A stretch of 64,000 nt of DNA from Bacteroidales bacterium (GCA_017469625.1 JAFUGA010000063.1:1-64000), one strand, 5' to 3'. Shown: positions 17,679-26,503, numbered from the stretch's first letter. Made by a program: numbers and translations. Notes: generated from the sequence alone by a model not told the origin.

Positions 17679-19799
17679 ATGATGAAAAAGACACTTGTTT
17701 TTATGGGTTTATTTGCAATCTTGTTTGCAAGTTGCCAACAGAAGAATGTTACAGACAAAGATGTTATAGACCAACCTAAAGTAGAGATTAAGGACGGCAG
17801 ACTTTCACCAGAGGCTTTGTGGGCTTTTGGAAGAATAGGCGATGTTTCTGTTTCACCAGACGGAGAAAAGGTTTTATACACTGTAACTTACTATTCTATA
17901 GAACAGAACAAAGGAAATGCAGAAGTATATCTTTTGGATTTGAAAGATAATTCTTCAAAACGTTTGACTCAAACAAAGAACTCTGAGTTTAATGTTATCT
18001 TCAACCCTAAGGGAGATAAGATAGGATTCATTTATGCAGATGAAGATGGTGTTAATATTTGGGAAATGAACCTTGACGGTAAAGATAGAAAGAAAATATC
18101 TGACTTTAAAGAGGGCGACCTTGAAGGTTTCTCATACTCTCCTGATGGAAAACATATAGTATATGTAAGAGGTATAGAAAAGAAAGATAAATATGCATAC
18201 CTGAAAGAAGGTTTGGACAAAACAACAGGAAGAGTTAATGACGACCTTATGTACAGACATTGGGACAATTGGGTAGATAACATTCCTCAACCTTTCGTTG
18301 CATCTTTTGATGGTAAAACTATAGGAGAAGGAAAGAATCTTTTGGAAGGAACAGAGTTTGAATCTCCTATGCGTCCTTGGGGAGGTATGGAGCAGATTGC
18401 TTGGAGTATGGATAGCAAAACCATTGCTTATACTTGCAGAAAAAAGACAGGAAAAGATTATGCATACTCTACCAATAGCGATATTTTCCTTTACAACATA
18501 GAAAACGGTGAAACGAAGAACGTTTCTGAGGGTATGATGGGTTATGACCAAAATCCTGTTTTCTCTCCTGATGGAAAATATTTGGCTTGGGAAAGTATGG
18601 AAAGAGATGGTTATGAAGCCGACAAAATACGTCTTATACTTTATGATTTGAAAGAAGGTAAGGCAACTTATATGACAGAAAACTTTGACCAAAATGCAAA
18701 CGGTATAAGATTTACAGTAGATTCTAAATCTATGTATTTTGTATCCGATTGGCACGGAAAAGATAATATCTACAAGATGGATATTGCTACAAAATCTATT
18801 AAACAACTTACTCAACAAGTAGCAGATTATACATCTGTTATGCCTGCAAAAAATATCTTAGTTGCAACTCAAATGTCAATGTCTCACCCTGTTGAAATAT
18901 GGACTGTAGATGAAAAAACAGGCAAAGAAAAAAAGATTTCTACAGTAAATGATGAACTTATGGCAAAAATAAAATGGGGTAAGGTTGAGGAAAGAAAACT
19001 AAAAGCAACAGACGGAAAAGATTTATATACTTGGGTAATCTATCCACCAGATTTTGATTCTACAAAGAAATATCCTACACTTTTGTATTGCGAAGGAGGT
19101 CCTCAAACTACTGTATCTCAGTTCTGGTCTTACAGATGGAACTTCCAAATTATGGCAGCCAACGGATACATTATTGTAGCACCAAATCGTAGAGGTCTTC
19201 CTGGCTTTGGACAAGAATGGAACGAAGAAATAAGTGGAGATTATGGTGGTCAATGTATGAGAGATTACTTTACGGCTATAGACGAGTTGAGTAAAGAACC
19301 TTATGTTGATACAGAACACAGAGGAGCCGTTGGTGCAAGTTTCGGAGGCTATTCAGTATATTGGTTGGCTGGTCATCACGATAAACGTTTCAAAGCATTC
19401 ATAGCACACAATGGAATGTTCAACCTTGACCAACAATACCTTGAAACAGAAGAAATGTGGTTTGTAAATTGGGATTTAGGTGGTCCATATTGGAGTAAAG
19501 ACCCTAAGGTTCAAAAATCTTATGCAAACTCTCCACACCTATTTGTAGATAAATGGGATACACCTATTATGGTTATACATTCAGAGTTTGATTTTCGTAT
19601 AGTAGCATCTCAAGGTATGGCTGCTTACAATGCTGCTTTGAATAGAGGAATACCAGCACGTTATCTTTATTTCCCAGACGAAACACATTGGGTTTTGAAA
19701 CCACAAAACGGGATATTGTGGCAAAGAAACTTCTTTGATTGGTTGGATAAATGGTTAAAACCAGACAGTCAAGCAGCAAAAAGAGATTTAAGTAAATAA
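17679..19799 (+). CDS. S9 family prolyl oligopeptidase-type peptidase, lipoprotein
   Basis: The chosen start gives 706 residues beginning MMKKTLVFMGLFAILFASC, a lipoprotein signal with its lipobox Cys at about residue 19. A seven-bladed propeller of the WD40-like TolB type comes first (SVSPDGEKVLYT, YSPDGKHIVYVRG, FSPDGKYLAWESM). An alpha/beta-hydrolase domain follows with the catalytic triad S554 (GASFGG), D638 (HSEFDFR) and H670 (DETHWV). This is the arrangement of dipeptidyl peptidase 5/acylaminoacyl peptidase-like enzymes, which release dipeptides or blocked residues in the periplasm of amino-acid-using Bacteroidales. The exact specificity is not visible from sequence. Confidence 0.93.
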   Translation: MMKKTLVFMGLFAILFASCQQKNVTDKDVIDQPKVEIKDGRLSPEALWAFGRIGDVSVSPDGEKVLYTVTYYSIEQNKGNAEVYLLDLKDNSSKRLTQTKNSEFNVIFNPKGDKIGFIYADEDGVNIWEMNLDGKDRKKISDFKEGDLEGFSYSPDGKHIVYVRGIEKKDKYAYLKEGLDKTTGRVNDDLMYRHWDNWVDNIPQPFVASFDGKTIGEGKNLLEGTEFESPMRPWGGMEQIAWSMDSKTIAYTCRKKTGKDYAYSTNSDIFLYNIENGETKNVSEGMMGYDQNPVFSPDGKYLAWESMERDGYEADKIRLILYDLKEGKATYMTENFDQNANGIRFTVDSKSMYFVSDWHGKDNIYKMDIATKSIKQLTQQVADYTSVMPAKNILVATQMSMSHPVEIWTVDEKTGKEKKISTVNDELMAKIKWGKVEERKLKATDGKDLYTWVIYPPDFDSTKKYPTLLYCEGGPQTTVSQFWSYRWNFQIMAANGYIIVAPNRRGLPGFGQEWNEEISGDYGGQCMRDYFTAIDELSKEPYVDTEHRGAVGASFGGYSVYWLAGHHDKRFKAFIAHNGMFNLDQQYLETEEMWFVNWDLGGPYWSKDPKVQKSYANSPHLFVDKWDTPIMVIHSEFDFRIVASQGMAAYNAALNRGIPARYLYFPDETHWVLKPQNGILWQRNFFDWLDKWLKPDSQAAKRDLSK

Positions 19800-19811
19800 A
19801 AAAGATAAATT

Positions 19812-20312
19812 ATGGAAATTTTAGGAAAAATATATCAAATTCTACCCGAACAAAGAGGTGAATCGCAAAGAGGACCTTGGGTTAGAGGCGGTTTTGTTAT
19901 AGAAACACAAGAACAGTATCCAAGAAAAGTTTATTTTACTCTTTTTGGAGAAGAAAGATTGAATATAGTAAAATCTTTATCTATTGGTTCAGATGTAAAA
20001 GTTACCTTTACAATAGAATCCAAAGAGTTTCAAGGCAGATGGTACACAGATTGTAGAGCAAATGATGTGAGTGTATTTACTTCCACTATGAATGCATCAC
20101 AGCAGGGTTATAATCCATATAATCAACCTCAAGCACCACAACCTCAGTACCAACAAGTACCGCCACAACAACAATATCAACCGATGAATGCTCAAGCTCC
20201 GCAAATGCAGAACGTTCAGCCACCACAACCACCTGTTGCTCCACAAGCACAACAAGGCGGAACGATAGAAGATATTCCAGCGGACACTTCAGATGATGAT
20301 TTACCATTCTAA
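19812..20312 (+). CDS. DUF3127 protein with an SSB-like acidic tail
   Basis: A 166-residue protein. Residues 1 to about 92 fit the DUF3127 domain, a probable OB-like beta domain (MEILGKIYQILPEQRGESQR, then VYFTLFGEERLNIVKSL). Residues about 95-150 are a Q/P/A-rich flexible linker, and the last residues read DDDLPF, almost identical to the acidic tip by which single-stranded DNA-binding protein recruits its partners. The overall plan (OB domain, disordered linker, tip) mimics SSB, so a role on single-stranded DNA or competition for SSB partners is a fair inference. It follows the S9 peptidase gene by 12 nt. Confidence 0.85.
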   Translation: MEILGKIYQILPEQRGESQRGPWVRGGFVIETQEQYPRKVYFTLFGEERLNIVKSLSIGSDVKVTFTIESKEFQGRWYTDCRANDVSVFTSTMNASQQGYNPYNQPQAPQPQYQQVPPQQQYQPMNAQAPQMQNVQPPQPPVAPQAQQGGTIEDIPADTSDDDLPF

Positions 20313-20359
20313 TAAATGTTGAGAACACACTAAGTTGATAAATATTCAAAAAAATAAAA

Positions 20360-20532
20360 CAAAGTTTTAGTCAAATAAAACTTTGTTTTATTTTTCTATC
20401 TCTTTATTCTACACTTACGAAACTTTGTTTTAATTTTCTAAAACAAAGAAAGAGAATTCTAAAACTTTGTTTCGTGAAATTAAAACAAAGAGATAGAATT
20501 TTAAAACAAAGTTTCGTAAAAGCGAAACAAAG
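20360..20532. repeat. 21-bp phased repeat array D, the most regular
   Basis: Nine rungs in perfect register: 20360 CAAAG, 20381 CTTTG, 20402 CTTTA, 20423 CTTTG, 20444 CAAAG, 20465 CTTTG, 20486, 20507 and 20528 CAAAG. Orientation switches several times without loss of phase. One frame (from 20342) stays open to a TAA near 20545 but has no usable start. It sits between convergent genes. The remainder of the gap (20545-20698) is AT-rich, with a minus-strand TATTTTTG box at 20634-20641 and no gene. Confidence 0.95.
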
Positions 20533-20698
20533 TTCTATGAAAATGTAATTAGAAACAAATAAGTTGTTTTAAAGATTTGCAAAAGTTTAATGTTGTATGA
20601 GTTTTGAAAAACTTAAATTTTTGCAAAAATAAATGAGGTAAAAGAGTCGGGGATTTAACAAATAGGGGTGTAGTGTTTAGAAAGGTATTAGAAAAATA

Positions 20699-21799
20699 TT
20701 ATTTCAGAATTTTGTCAAGCAAGGAAAAAATGTGTTTTTCTTCGTTTTGCCAAGATAATTCTTTCTGTGCTTTCAGACAATTATCACTCATACGTTGCAG
20801 AGTTTCGTTATCGTTTAGCATAGAGTTGATTTTATCTACAAGATTTTCTTTTGTAGGATTTTCTATAAAATCTCCTGTACCGTATTGTTTGACTATGGGT
20901 TTTATCTCTTGCAAAGGAGTACACAAAACAGGTGTTGCAGCGTTTATATACTCAAAAATCTTGTTAGGAAGAGATATTTTGTAGTTGCCATTTGTAGGTC
21001 TATCTATAGAAAGTCCTATAGTAGCACGGCGAGTGTAAGACATCATTTCAGAGAAACTTTTTCTACCAAGTAGGAAAACTTTTTCTGAAAGATTGTTTTC
21101 TTCTATCTCTTTTTCCAAAGTGTGAAATACATCGCCTCTACCTATTATATATAGTTTTGCATCTATGTTTTGCATAGCCAAAACCAAATCCTCCAAACTC
21201 CTATCTATGTTTGTAGCTCCTTGCCAAACGATTATTTTTTCTTTCAAAGGATAGAGTTTTCTTTGTTGATTGTTTTCGTTATACAAAGGTATGTTGCGGA
21301 CAACTATAGCATTAGCGTTGTATTTTTCTTTGAAATAATCTTTTATAGGATTGCAAACAGTAATTATCCATTTGAGATTTGGTACCATGCTTTTCTCCAA
21401 AAACTGCCAGAATTTCTTTACTTTAGGGTTGTCATTCAATTCTGGTATTTCGGTAAACATCTCATGGGAATCAAAAATCAAAGATTTTCTCCTCAGCCTA
21501 CTTACTATATACATAGGAAACAAAGTGTCCAAATCATTTGCCCAGAGAATATCTATTTTTTTGAAAAGAACCATGAACAAAATCTTTATATTTAGTTCTG
21601 CATAGTAAAGAAAGTTCTTTTTGAAAAGAAATCTCATAGGGTGAAAATGAAAGTCTGTATCTTTGTGTTGTAGATTTTGTTTTCCACGTTTGCAAACAAT
21701 ATGAACCTCAAGCCCATAATCCTTTAGGCTCTTGCAGGTTTTTTTGACTCTATTGTCGCCAAAAACATCGTTACTTACGCAAACATAAATTCTTTTCAT
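20699..21799 (-). CDS. Glycosyltransferase, GT-B fold (GT4-like)
   Basis: I take the start at the ATG at 21797-21799 (MKRIYVCVSNDVFGDNRVKK), because the core promoter lies at 21804-21811, inside the longer open frame. The 366-residue protein shows an N-terminal acceptor domain and a C-terminal Rossmann domain (IIVWQGATNIDRSLEDLVLA, YIIGRGDV, then LPNKIFEYINAATPVLCTPL). The E of KIFEYI is the usual nucleotide-sugar contact in GT4 enzymes. It should add a sugar to a surface glycan in the cytoplasm. It is divergent from the FkbH-ACP-MBOAT cassette, so the two may serve the same glycan, but that is inference. Confidence 0.88.
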   Translation of the reverse strand: MKRIYVCVSNDVFGDNRVKKTCKSLKDYGLEVHIVCKRGKQNLQHKDTDFHFHPMRFLFKKNFLYYAELNIKILFMVLFKKIDILWANDLDTLFPMYIVSRLRRKSLIFDSHEMFTEIPELNDNPKVKKFWQFLEKSMVPNLKWIITVCNPIKDYFKEKYNANAIVVRNIPLYNENNQQRKLYPLKEKIIVWQGATNIDRSLEDLVLAMQNIDAKLYIIGRGDVFHTLEKEIEENNLSEKVFLLGRKSFSEMMSYTRRATIGLSIDRPTNGNYKISLPNKIFEYINAATPVLCTPLQEIKPIVKQYGTGDFIENPTKENLVDKINSMLNDNETLQRMSDNCLKAQKELSWQNEEKHIFSLLDKILK

Positions 21800-21803
21800 T
21801 CTG

Positions 21804-21811
21804 CAAAGATA
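21804..21811 (-). promoter_or_regulatory. Core promoter abutting the glycosyltransferase start
   Basis: On the minus strand TATCTTTG is followed by only CAGA before the ATG at 21799. This is the closest promoter-to-start spacing in the window and implies a leaderless mRNA. Confidence 0.65.
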
Positions 21812-21841
21812 ATAAAAGCATACCACATTAAAAAATTTTTT

Positions 21842-21849
21842 TATCTTTG
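21842..21849 (+). promoter_or_regulatory. Core promoter of the FkbH cassette
   Basis: TATCTTTG on the plus strand, 64 nt before the ATG at 21913 and 30 nt from the opposing promoter of the glycosyltransferase. Confidence 0.65.
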
Positions 21850-21912
21850 CAATCTGTTTTCAAAGGGTAATAGACTGTATCATTGTTAGTACGAAAAACA
21901 ATTTTTAGATAG

Positions 21913-23661
21913 ATGATGGAAAACAAAGATATACCAACTTTTAAAGAATTAAAAAAGATATTGAAACAAACAGATACTTCCTCTTTGCTAAAGATAAAGG
22001 TGGCTTTGCTTGGAGATAGTGCAACACAACTTTTGGTTACAGCACTGAAAGGAGAGGCTATAAGAAGAGGTTTTTGTTTGGATTTGTTTGAGGCAGAATA
22101 CAATCAAGTAGAACGTCAAATACTTGACCCAACAAGCGATTTTCATGCTTTCAAACCTCAAATAACTATCCTCTTTCAATCAACGCACAAACTTTTGACA
22201 CATTTTGAAGAACTACCACCACAACAAAGAAATTCTTTGGCAAAAGATAGAGTTGATTTTCTTTCAGATGCACTTTCTTTGATAGATGGCAAAGTAATAG
22301 TTTATAACTATCCTGAAATAGATGATGCAGTTTTCGGTTCGTATGCAAACAAGATAGATTCGTCTTTTGTTTATCAGACAAGGAAACTGAATTTTGAACT
22401 TATGAACCTTGCAGGCACAAACCCAAATCTTTTTATTTGCGATTTGTCTTCTATTCAGAACAAAATAGGTAGAGATACTGCTTTTGATTCTTCTGTTTAT
22501 ACTTCTACAGAAATGGTTCTCAGCATAGACGTTCTTCCTTTTGTAGCACAGAGAACAATGGATATAATAGCATCTTTGCAAGGAAAGTTCAAAAAATGTC
22601 TTATCATGGATTTGGATAATACTCTTTGGGGTGGAGTAATAGGTGATGATGGTTTAGAAGGAATACAACTTGGACACGGATTTGGTATAGGAAAAGCGTT
22701 TTCAGAACTGCAATTATGGATAAAACAATTGAAAGACAGAGGTATAATACTTGCGGTTTGTTCCAAAAACAATGAGCAGACAGCAAAAGAACCTTTTGAA
22801 AAACATCCTGAAATGGTGCTGAAGTTAGACGATATTGCTGTTTTTGTAGCAAATTGGGAAACGAAAGTATCAAATATTATGCAGATACAACAAATACTTA
22901 ACATAGGTTTTGACTCTATGGTATTTATAGATGATAATCCTTTTGAAAGGAATATTGTTAGGGAAAACATACAACAAATGACTGTACCCGAACTACCAGA
23001 AGACCCAGCAGAATATCTTGAATATCTTTATTCTTTAAACCTATTTGAAACTACATCTTATTCTGCTAATGATAAGGATAGAACAAAACAATATCAGGTA
23101 GAAGCACAACGTGTTGGTGAAAGAAAACATTTTACCAACGAAAACGAGTTTTTGCAAAGTCTAAATATGGTTTCAGAGGTAGAAGGTTTTACTAAATATC
23201 AGACACCTCGCATAGCACAGCTTACACAACGTTCAAACCAATTCAACCTTCGCACTGTGCGTTATACAGAAGAAGATATACAAAGATTGGAAGCAGATAA
23301 GGAACATTATAAATGTTTCTCTTTCACTTTGCAAGATAAGTTTGGCGACAATGGAATGATATGCGTAATAGTCCTTGAAAAGAAAGACAAAGATACTTTG
23401 TTTATAAACGAATGGCTTATGAGTTGTAGAGTTCTGAAAAGGGGAATGGAATACTTTACTTTGAACACTTTGGTAGATTATGCAAAAAAAGAGGGTTACA
23501 AAACAATAATCGGAGAGTATATTCCTACACCTAAAAACTCTATGGTAGAGAAACATTATACCAATTTGGGATTTCAACCATTGGAAAACAAGGAAAACCA
23601 ATTTGTTTTGCGGGTAGAGGATCACGAAGAAAAACAAGTCTTCATTAAAAAGAAAGAGTAG
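21913..23661 (+). CDS. FkbH-like HAD-IIIC protein (putative glyceryl-ACP synthase)
   Basis: A 582-residue protein with three parts: an N-terminal SGNH-like domain (ALLGDSAT, residues 31-38), a HAD phosphatase core with the nucleophile motif DLDNTLWGG at 233-241 and FIDDNPFERNIV further on, and a C-terminal GNAT-like domain (INEWLMSCRVLKRGMEYFTL). FkbH proteins take 1,3-bisphosphoglycerate, remove the phosphate and load a glyceryl unit onto an acyl carrier protein. The next gene is exactly such a carrier. The cassette continues with an MBOAT acyltransferase and an SGNH protein, which suggests transfer of the glyceryl or a derived acyl group to a surface polymer. Confidence 0.9.
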   Translation: MMENKDIPTFKELKKILKQTDTSSLLKIKVALLGDSATQLLVTALKGEAIRRGFCLDLFEAEYNQVERQILDPTSDFHAFKPQITILFQSTHKLLTHFEELPPQQRNSLAKDRVDFLSDALSLIDGKVIVYNYPEIDDAVFGSYANKIDSSFVYQTRKLNFELMNLAGTNPNLFICDLSSIQNKIGRDTAFDSSVYTSTEMVLSIDVLPFVAQRTMDIIASLQGKFKKCLIMDLDNTLWGGVIGDDGLEGIQLGHGFGIGKAFSELQLWIKQLKDRGIILAVCSKNNEQTAKEPFEKHPEMVLKLDDIAVFVANWETKVSNIMQIQQILNIGFDSMVFIDDNPFERNIVRENIQQMTVPELPEDPAEYLEYLYSLNLFETTSYSANDKDRTKQYQVEAQRVGERKHFTNENEFLQSLNMVSEVEGFTKYQTPRIAQLTQRSNQFNLRTVRYTEEDIQRLEADKEHYKCFSFTLQDKFGDNGMICVIVLEKKDKDTLFINEWLMSCRVLKRGMEYFTLNTLVDYAKKEGYKTIIGEYIPTPKNSMVEKHYTNLGFQPLENKENQFVLRVEDHEEKQVFIKKKE

Positions 23662-23740
23662 TAGAAGGAAAACAAAGTTTTGTAGCATTATAGTAAAGAA
23701 ACAACAATTTTAAACAAAATAAATAAACTATTATATTATT

Positions 23741-23983
23741 ATGGAAAGACAAGAAATTCTAAAACAAGTAAATGAAGTGTTTATGGACGTATTGGATAAT
23801 GAAGATATAGTTTTATCAGATACTACAACAGCAGATGATGTAGAAGAATGGGATTCTTTAACTCACGTTCAGTTGATAGTAGAGGTAGAAAAACATTTCA
23901 AAATTAAATTCACATCACAAGAAATCCTTACTTGGAAAAATGTAGGTGAAATGATAACTTCCATAGAAAACAAGATAAAATAA
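23741..23983 (+). CDS. Acyl carrier protein
   Basis: An 80-residue, acidic phosphopantetheine carrier. Ser39 in EEWDSLTHVQL is the expected attachment site, and the helix after it (VEVEKHFKIKF) matches the family. It differs from a housekeeping AcpP, which would sit with fab genes. Placed directly between FkbH and an MBOAT acyltransferase, it is most likely the dedicated carrier of a glyceryl or similar unit. It starts 79 nt after FkbH. Confidence 0.92.
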   Translation: MERQEILKQVNEVFMDVLDNEDIVLSDTTTADDVEEWDSLTHVQLIVEVEKHFKIKFTSQEILTWKNVGEMITSIENKIK

Positions 23984-24001
23984 AGAAAGAAGATTTTTGA
24001 T

Positions 24002-24049
24002 ATGTTATTTGTTCCATTCTGCTGTTGGTTTTGTGGAATTGTTAAATAA
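24002..24049 (+). other. 15-codon ORF between the ACP and MBOAT genes
   Basis: ATG at 24002 to TAA at 24049 encodes MLFVPFCCWFCGIVK, hydrophobic with three Cys. It ends 9 nt before the MBOAT start, so it could be a translation-coupling leader or simply chance. Confidence 0.25.
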
Positions 24050-24058
24050 AAAGAAAAT

Positions 24059-25507
24059 ATGGTTTTAAATTCAATATCGTTTCTTATATTTTTTGTGATA
24101 GTTTTCATCATTTATCATTGCTTTTACAAAGAGTATAAAATACAAAATATTATTCTTTTACTATCAAGTTACTTCTTTTACGCCTATGCAGACGTTAAAA
24201 TGCTACCTATTATTATAGGTATGACGATTTTGTTCTATTTCTTGGGATTAAAGATAGGCGATTATAAACAAAAGAATGAGAGTAAGAAAGCATATTGGCT
24301 TACAACCTTAACAGTTGTTTTGGGATTGTTGCCTTTGCTTTATTTTAAGTACTTCAATTTCTTTATATCTTCGTTTGAAGATTTGTTTTCCTTGATGGGA
24401 CTGAACACAAACCACAATACATTTAAGATAATCTTACCTTTGGGTATCTCTTTCTTTACCTTTAGGTTGGTTTCCTATGCAGTGGAGATAAATAGAAATA
24501 AACTATCTCCTACAAAAGATATTATATCCTTTGCAATCTATGTAGCGTTTTTTCCATGTCTTCTTTCTGGTCCTATAGATAAACCAAACAAATTCTTACC
24601 TCAAATAGAAAACAAAAGAAATATAAAATACGAAGATTTATTTGAAGGACTAAAAAGAATATTATGGGGTTGGTTTATGAAAGTTTGCGTTGCCGATAGA
24701 TTGGGTATTTATATAGATAGTATATTCACAAACTACACTATGCACACTTCTGCTTCTATATTACTTGCTTCTGTTTTATATCCTATGCAGATGTATTTTG
24801 ATTTTGCAGGATATTCTCACATGGCAATAGGATTAGGAAAGTTGTTAGGAATAACAGTTACTGAAAACTTCAACCGTCCTTTCTTTGCACAGAATGTTGC
24901 AGAGTATTGGAGAAGATGGCATATCTCCCTTACAACATGGCTAACCGATTATGTGTTTATTCCTTTGAATTTACGTTTTAGAAATCTTGGAAACTTAGGG
25001 ATTATTTTGGCAATAATAATAAACTTTATTGTCGTGGGTTTTTGGCATGGTGATAATTGGACTTTTGGTGTCTTTGGTCTGTATCATGGTTTGCTATTCA
25101 TACCTCTTATTCTTAATGGTAAAATGAATAAGAAAAACAAAGTCAAACTTGTGAAAGGATATTTTATTCCTTTGAAACCTATGTTCAAAATGATACTTAC
25201 TTACCTTATAGTAACATTTGGTTTGATGATATTTAGGAGTCCTTCTGTGGTTACGGTAATAGATATATTCAAACAAATATTTTCCAACCATTCTACTTCG
25301 CTTTATTATGACGAATTTATAACTTATGCTCTTATCTTTATGTTTATATCTCTATTTAAGGACTATAAGGACGAATATAAGTTGAATATACATTTTCTTC
25401 ATTCAGAAAACAAAATCATAGAGCATATTTCAGTTATACTACTTATATTAGTAACGGTACTTTTTGGTGTTTTCGAGTCAAATTCTTTTATTTATTTTCA
25501 ATTCTAA
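24059..25507 (+). CDS. MBOAT family membrane O-acyltransferase
   Basis: A 482-residue polytopic membrane protein with about ten hydrophobic segments. The MBOAT signature is visible: YFDFAGYSHMAIGLGKLLGI, then FNRPFFAQNVAEYWRRWHIS, and the catalytic region VVGFWHGDNWTFGVFGLYHG with H330 and H343. Relatives (AlgI, DltB, PatA-like) move acyl groups across the inner membrane onto polysaccharides or teichoic acid. Here the donor is probably the product of the FkbH-ACP pair. A downstream SGNH-like protein parallels AlgJ/AlgX or DltD. The acceptor polymer is not known. Confidence 0.93.
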   Translation: MVLNSISFLIFFVIVFIIYHCFYKEYKIQNIILLLSSYFFYAYADVKMLPIIIGMTILFYFLGLKIGDYKQKNESKKAYWLTTLTVVLGLLPLLYFKYFNFFISSFEDLFSLMGLNTNHNTFKIILPLGISFFTFRLVSYAVEINRNKLSPTKDIISFAIYVAFFPCLLSGPIDKPNKFLPQIENKRNIKYEDLFEGLKRILWGWFMKVCVADRLGIYIDSIFTNYTMHTSASILLASVLYPMQMYFDFAGYSHMAIGLGKLLGITVTENFNRPFFAQNVAEYWRRWHISLTTWLTDYVFIPLNLRFRNLGNLGIILAIIINFIVVGFWHGDNWTFGVFGLYHGLLFIPLILNGKMNKKNKVKLVKGYFIPLKPMFKMILTYLIVTFGLMIFRSPSVVTVIDIFKQIFSNHSTSLYYDEFITYALIFMFISLFKDYKDEYKLNIHFLHSENKIIEHISVILLILVTVLFGVFESNSFIYFQF

Positions 25508-25516
25508 TTAGGTGTT

Positions 25517-26488
25517 ATGAGAACAGAAATGCAAAAATTTATAAAAAGTCTTTTCTTTATACTTGTGGGGCTTGTTGTTGTCTGTGTATTAGTGAATATT
25601 ATTTGTATAAGAGGAGTGAAAAATATGGGATATATAGGAGAGGAAACTTCCATACAAAGAAGTAATTATATAATAAATAAACTTGAAGCAGATGTACTTA
25701 TAGTTGGAGCCTCAAAATCATTATACGATTATGTAGCACAAAATATAATAGATAGTATAAACGATTATTGCAAAACAAACTACAGTATCTACAATATGGG
25801 AGAAAATGGTAGGGTAGTGAATATAGGAGTTTATAGAGCAGAAGCAGTTATGAAAAGAAAACTACCTAAACTTATTATTTTAGATACAGAAGAGTTTGAG
25901 TTTTCTTTGCAAGATATGGATAAAAATGTTTTTCATATATCTATCTTTTCAGATAATGATATAGTACAACGTTGCATAAATTCTCTGCCATTGAAAGATA
26001 GAATACTGCTTTCAAAATATAGTATTTACAAATACAATAATCGCTTTTTAGGTTTAGCAAAGTCATCTTTGAAATCTCCAAAAGAGAAAATAATTCCTCA
26101 AAACGTACAAGGAAGACTTGATACACAACTTTCAAAAGAAAATTTGGAGATGAACGCTCAAAGGAAAAATCAAACAAATTCTGCAAACGATACTATTATA
26201 GGACAAACAGCACGTTCCTTTGAGAGATTTCTTCAGATGTGTAAGGATAAGAAAGTACAGTTGCTTGTAGTAACTTCGCCACGTTATCATACTATTCAGA
26301 AGAATATTTATGTAGAAAAAACTTGTCAAAAGTATGATATACCATATCTAAATATGCAAGATGTGGATTATTTGAACAAACATCACGAATATTGGAAAGA
26401 TGCTTCACATCTTAACTATAAGGGTGCAGAAGTTTATACTAAAATGTTTATAAAAGAATTGAAACCTTATCTTTCCAAGATTAAGTAA
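25517..26488 (+). CDS. SGNH-hydrolase-like membrane-anchored protein
   Basis: A 323-residue protein with an N-terminal membrane anchor (FFILVGLVVVCVLVNIICI) and an SGNH-type periplasmic domain. VLIVGASKSLYDYV carries the nucleophile Ser at the GDS-like position, YNMGENGR is the second block, and WKDASHLNYKGAEVY is the C-terminal D-x-x-H block. It follows the MBOAT gene by 9 nt. In alginate and teichoic-acid systems such partners complete acyl transfer in the periplasm, and I infer the same here. The family is close to DltD/AlgJ-like proteins, but the exact subfamily is uncertain. Confidence 0.75.
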   Translation: MRTEMQKFIKSLFFILVGLVVVCVLVNIICIRGVKNMGYIGEETSIQRSNYIINKLEADVLIVGASKSLYDYVAQNIIDSINDYCKTNYSIYNMGENGRVVNIGVYRAEAVMKRKLPKLIILDTEEFEFSLQDMDKNVFHISIFSDNDIVQRCINSLPLKDRILLSKYSIYKYNNRFLGLAKSSLKSPKEKIIPQNVQGRLDTQLSKENLEMNAQRKNQTNSANDTIIGQTARSFERFLQMCKDKKVQLLVVTSPRYHTIQKNIYVEKTCQKYDIPYLNMQDVDYLNKHHEYWKDASHLNYKGAEVYTKMFIKELKPYLSKIK

Positions 26489-26503
26489 GACTCAACCTTA
26501 TTT

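Noticed and set aside
20360..20532. Array D as a CRISPR array
   Set aside because: The period is only 21 bp, there are no unique spacers, units flip strand, and no cas gene is in the window.
20673..20984. 103-residue plus-strand ORF
   Set aside because: It is the reverse side of the glycosyltransferase gene, and its composition is not protein-like.
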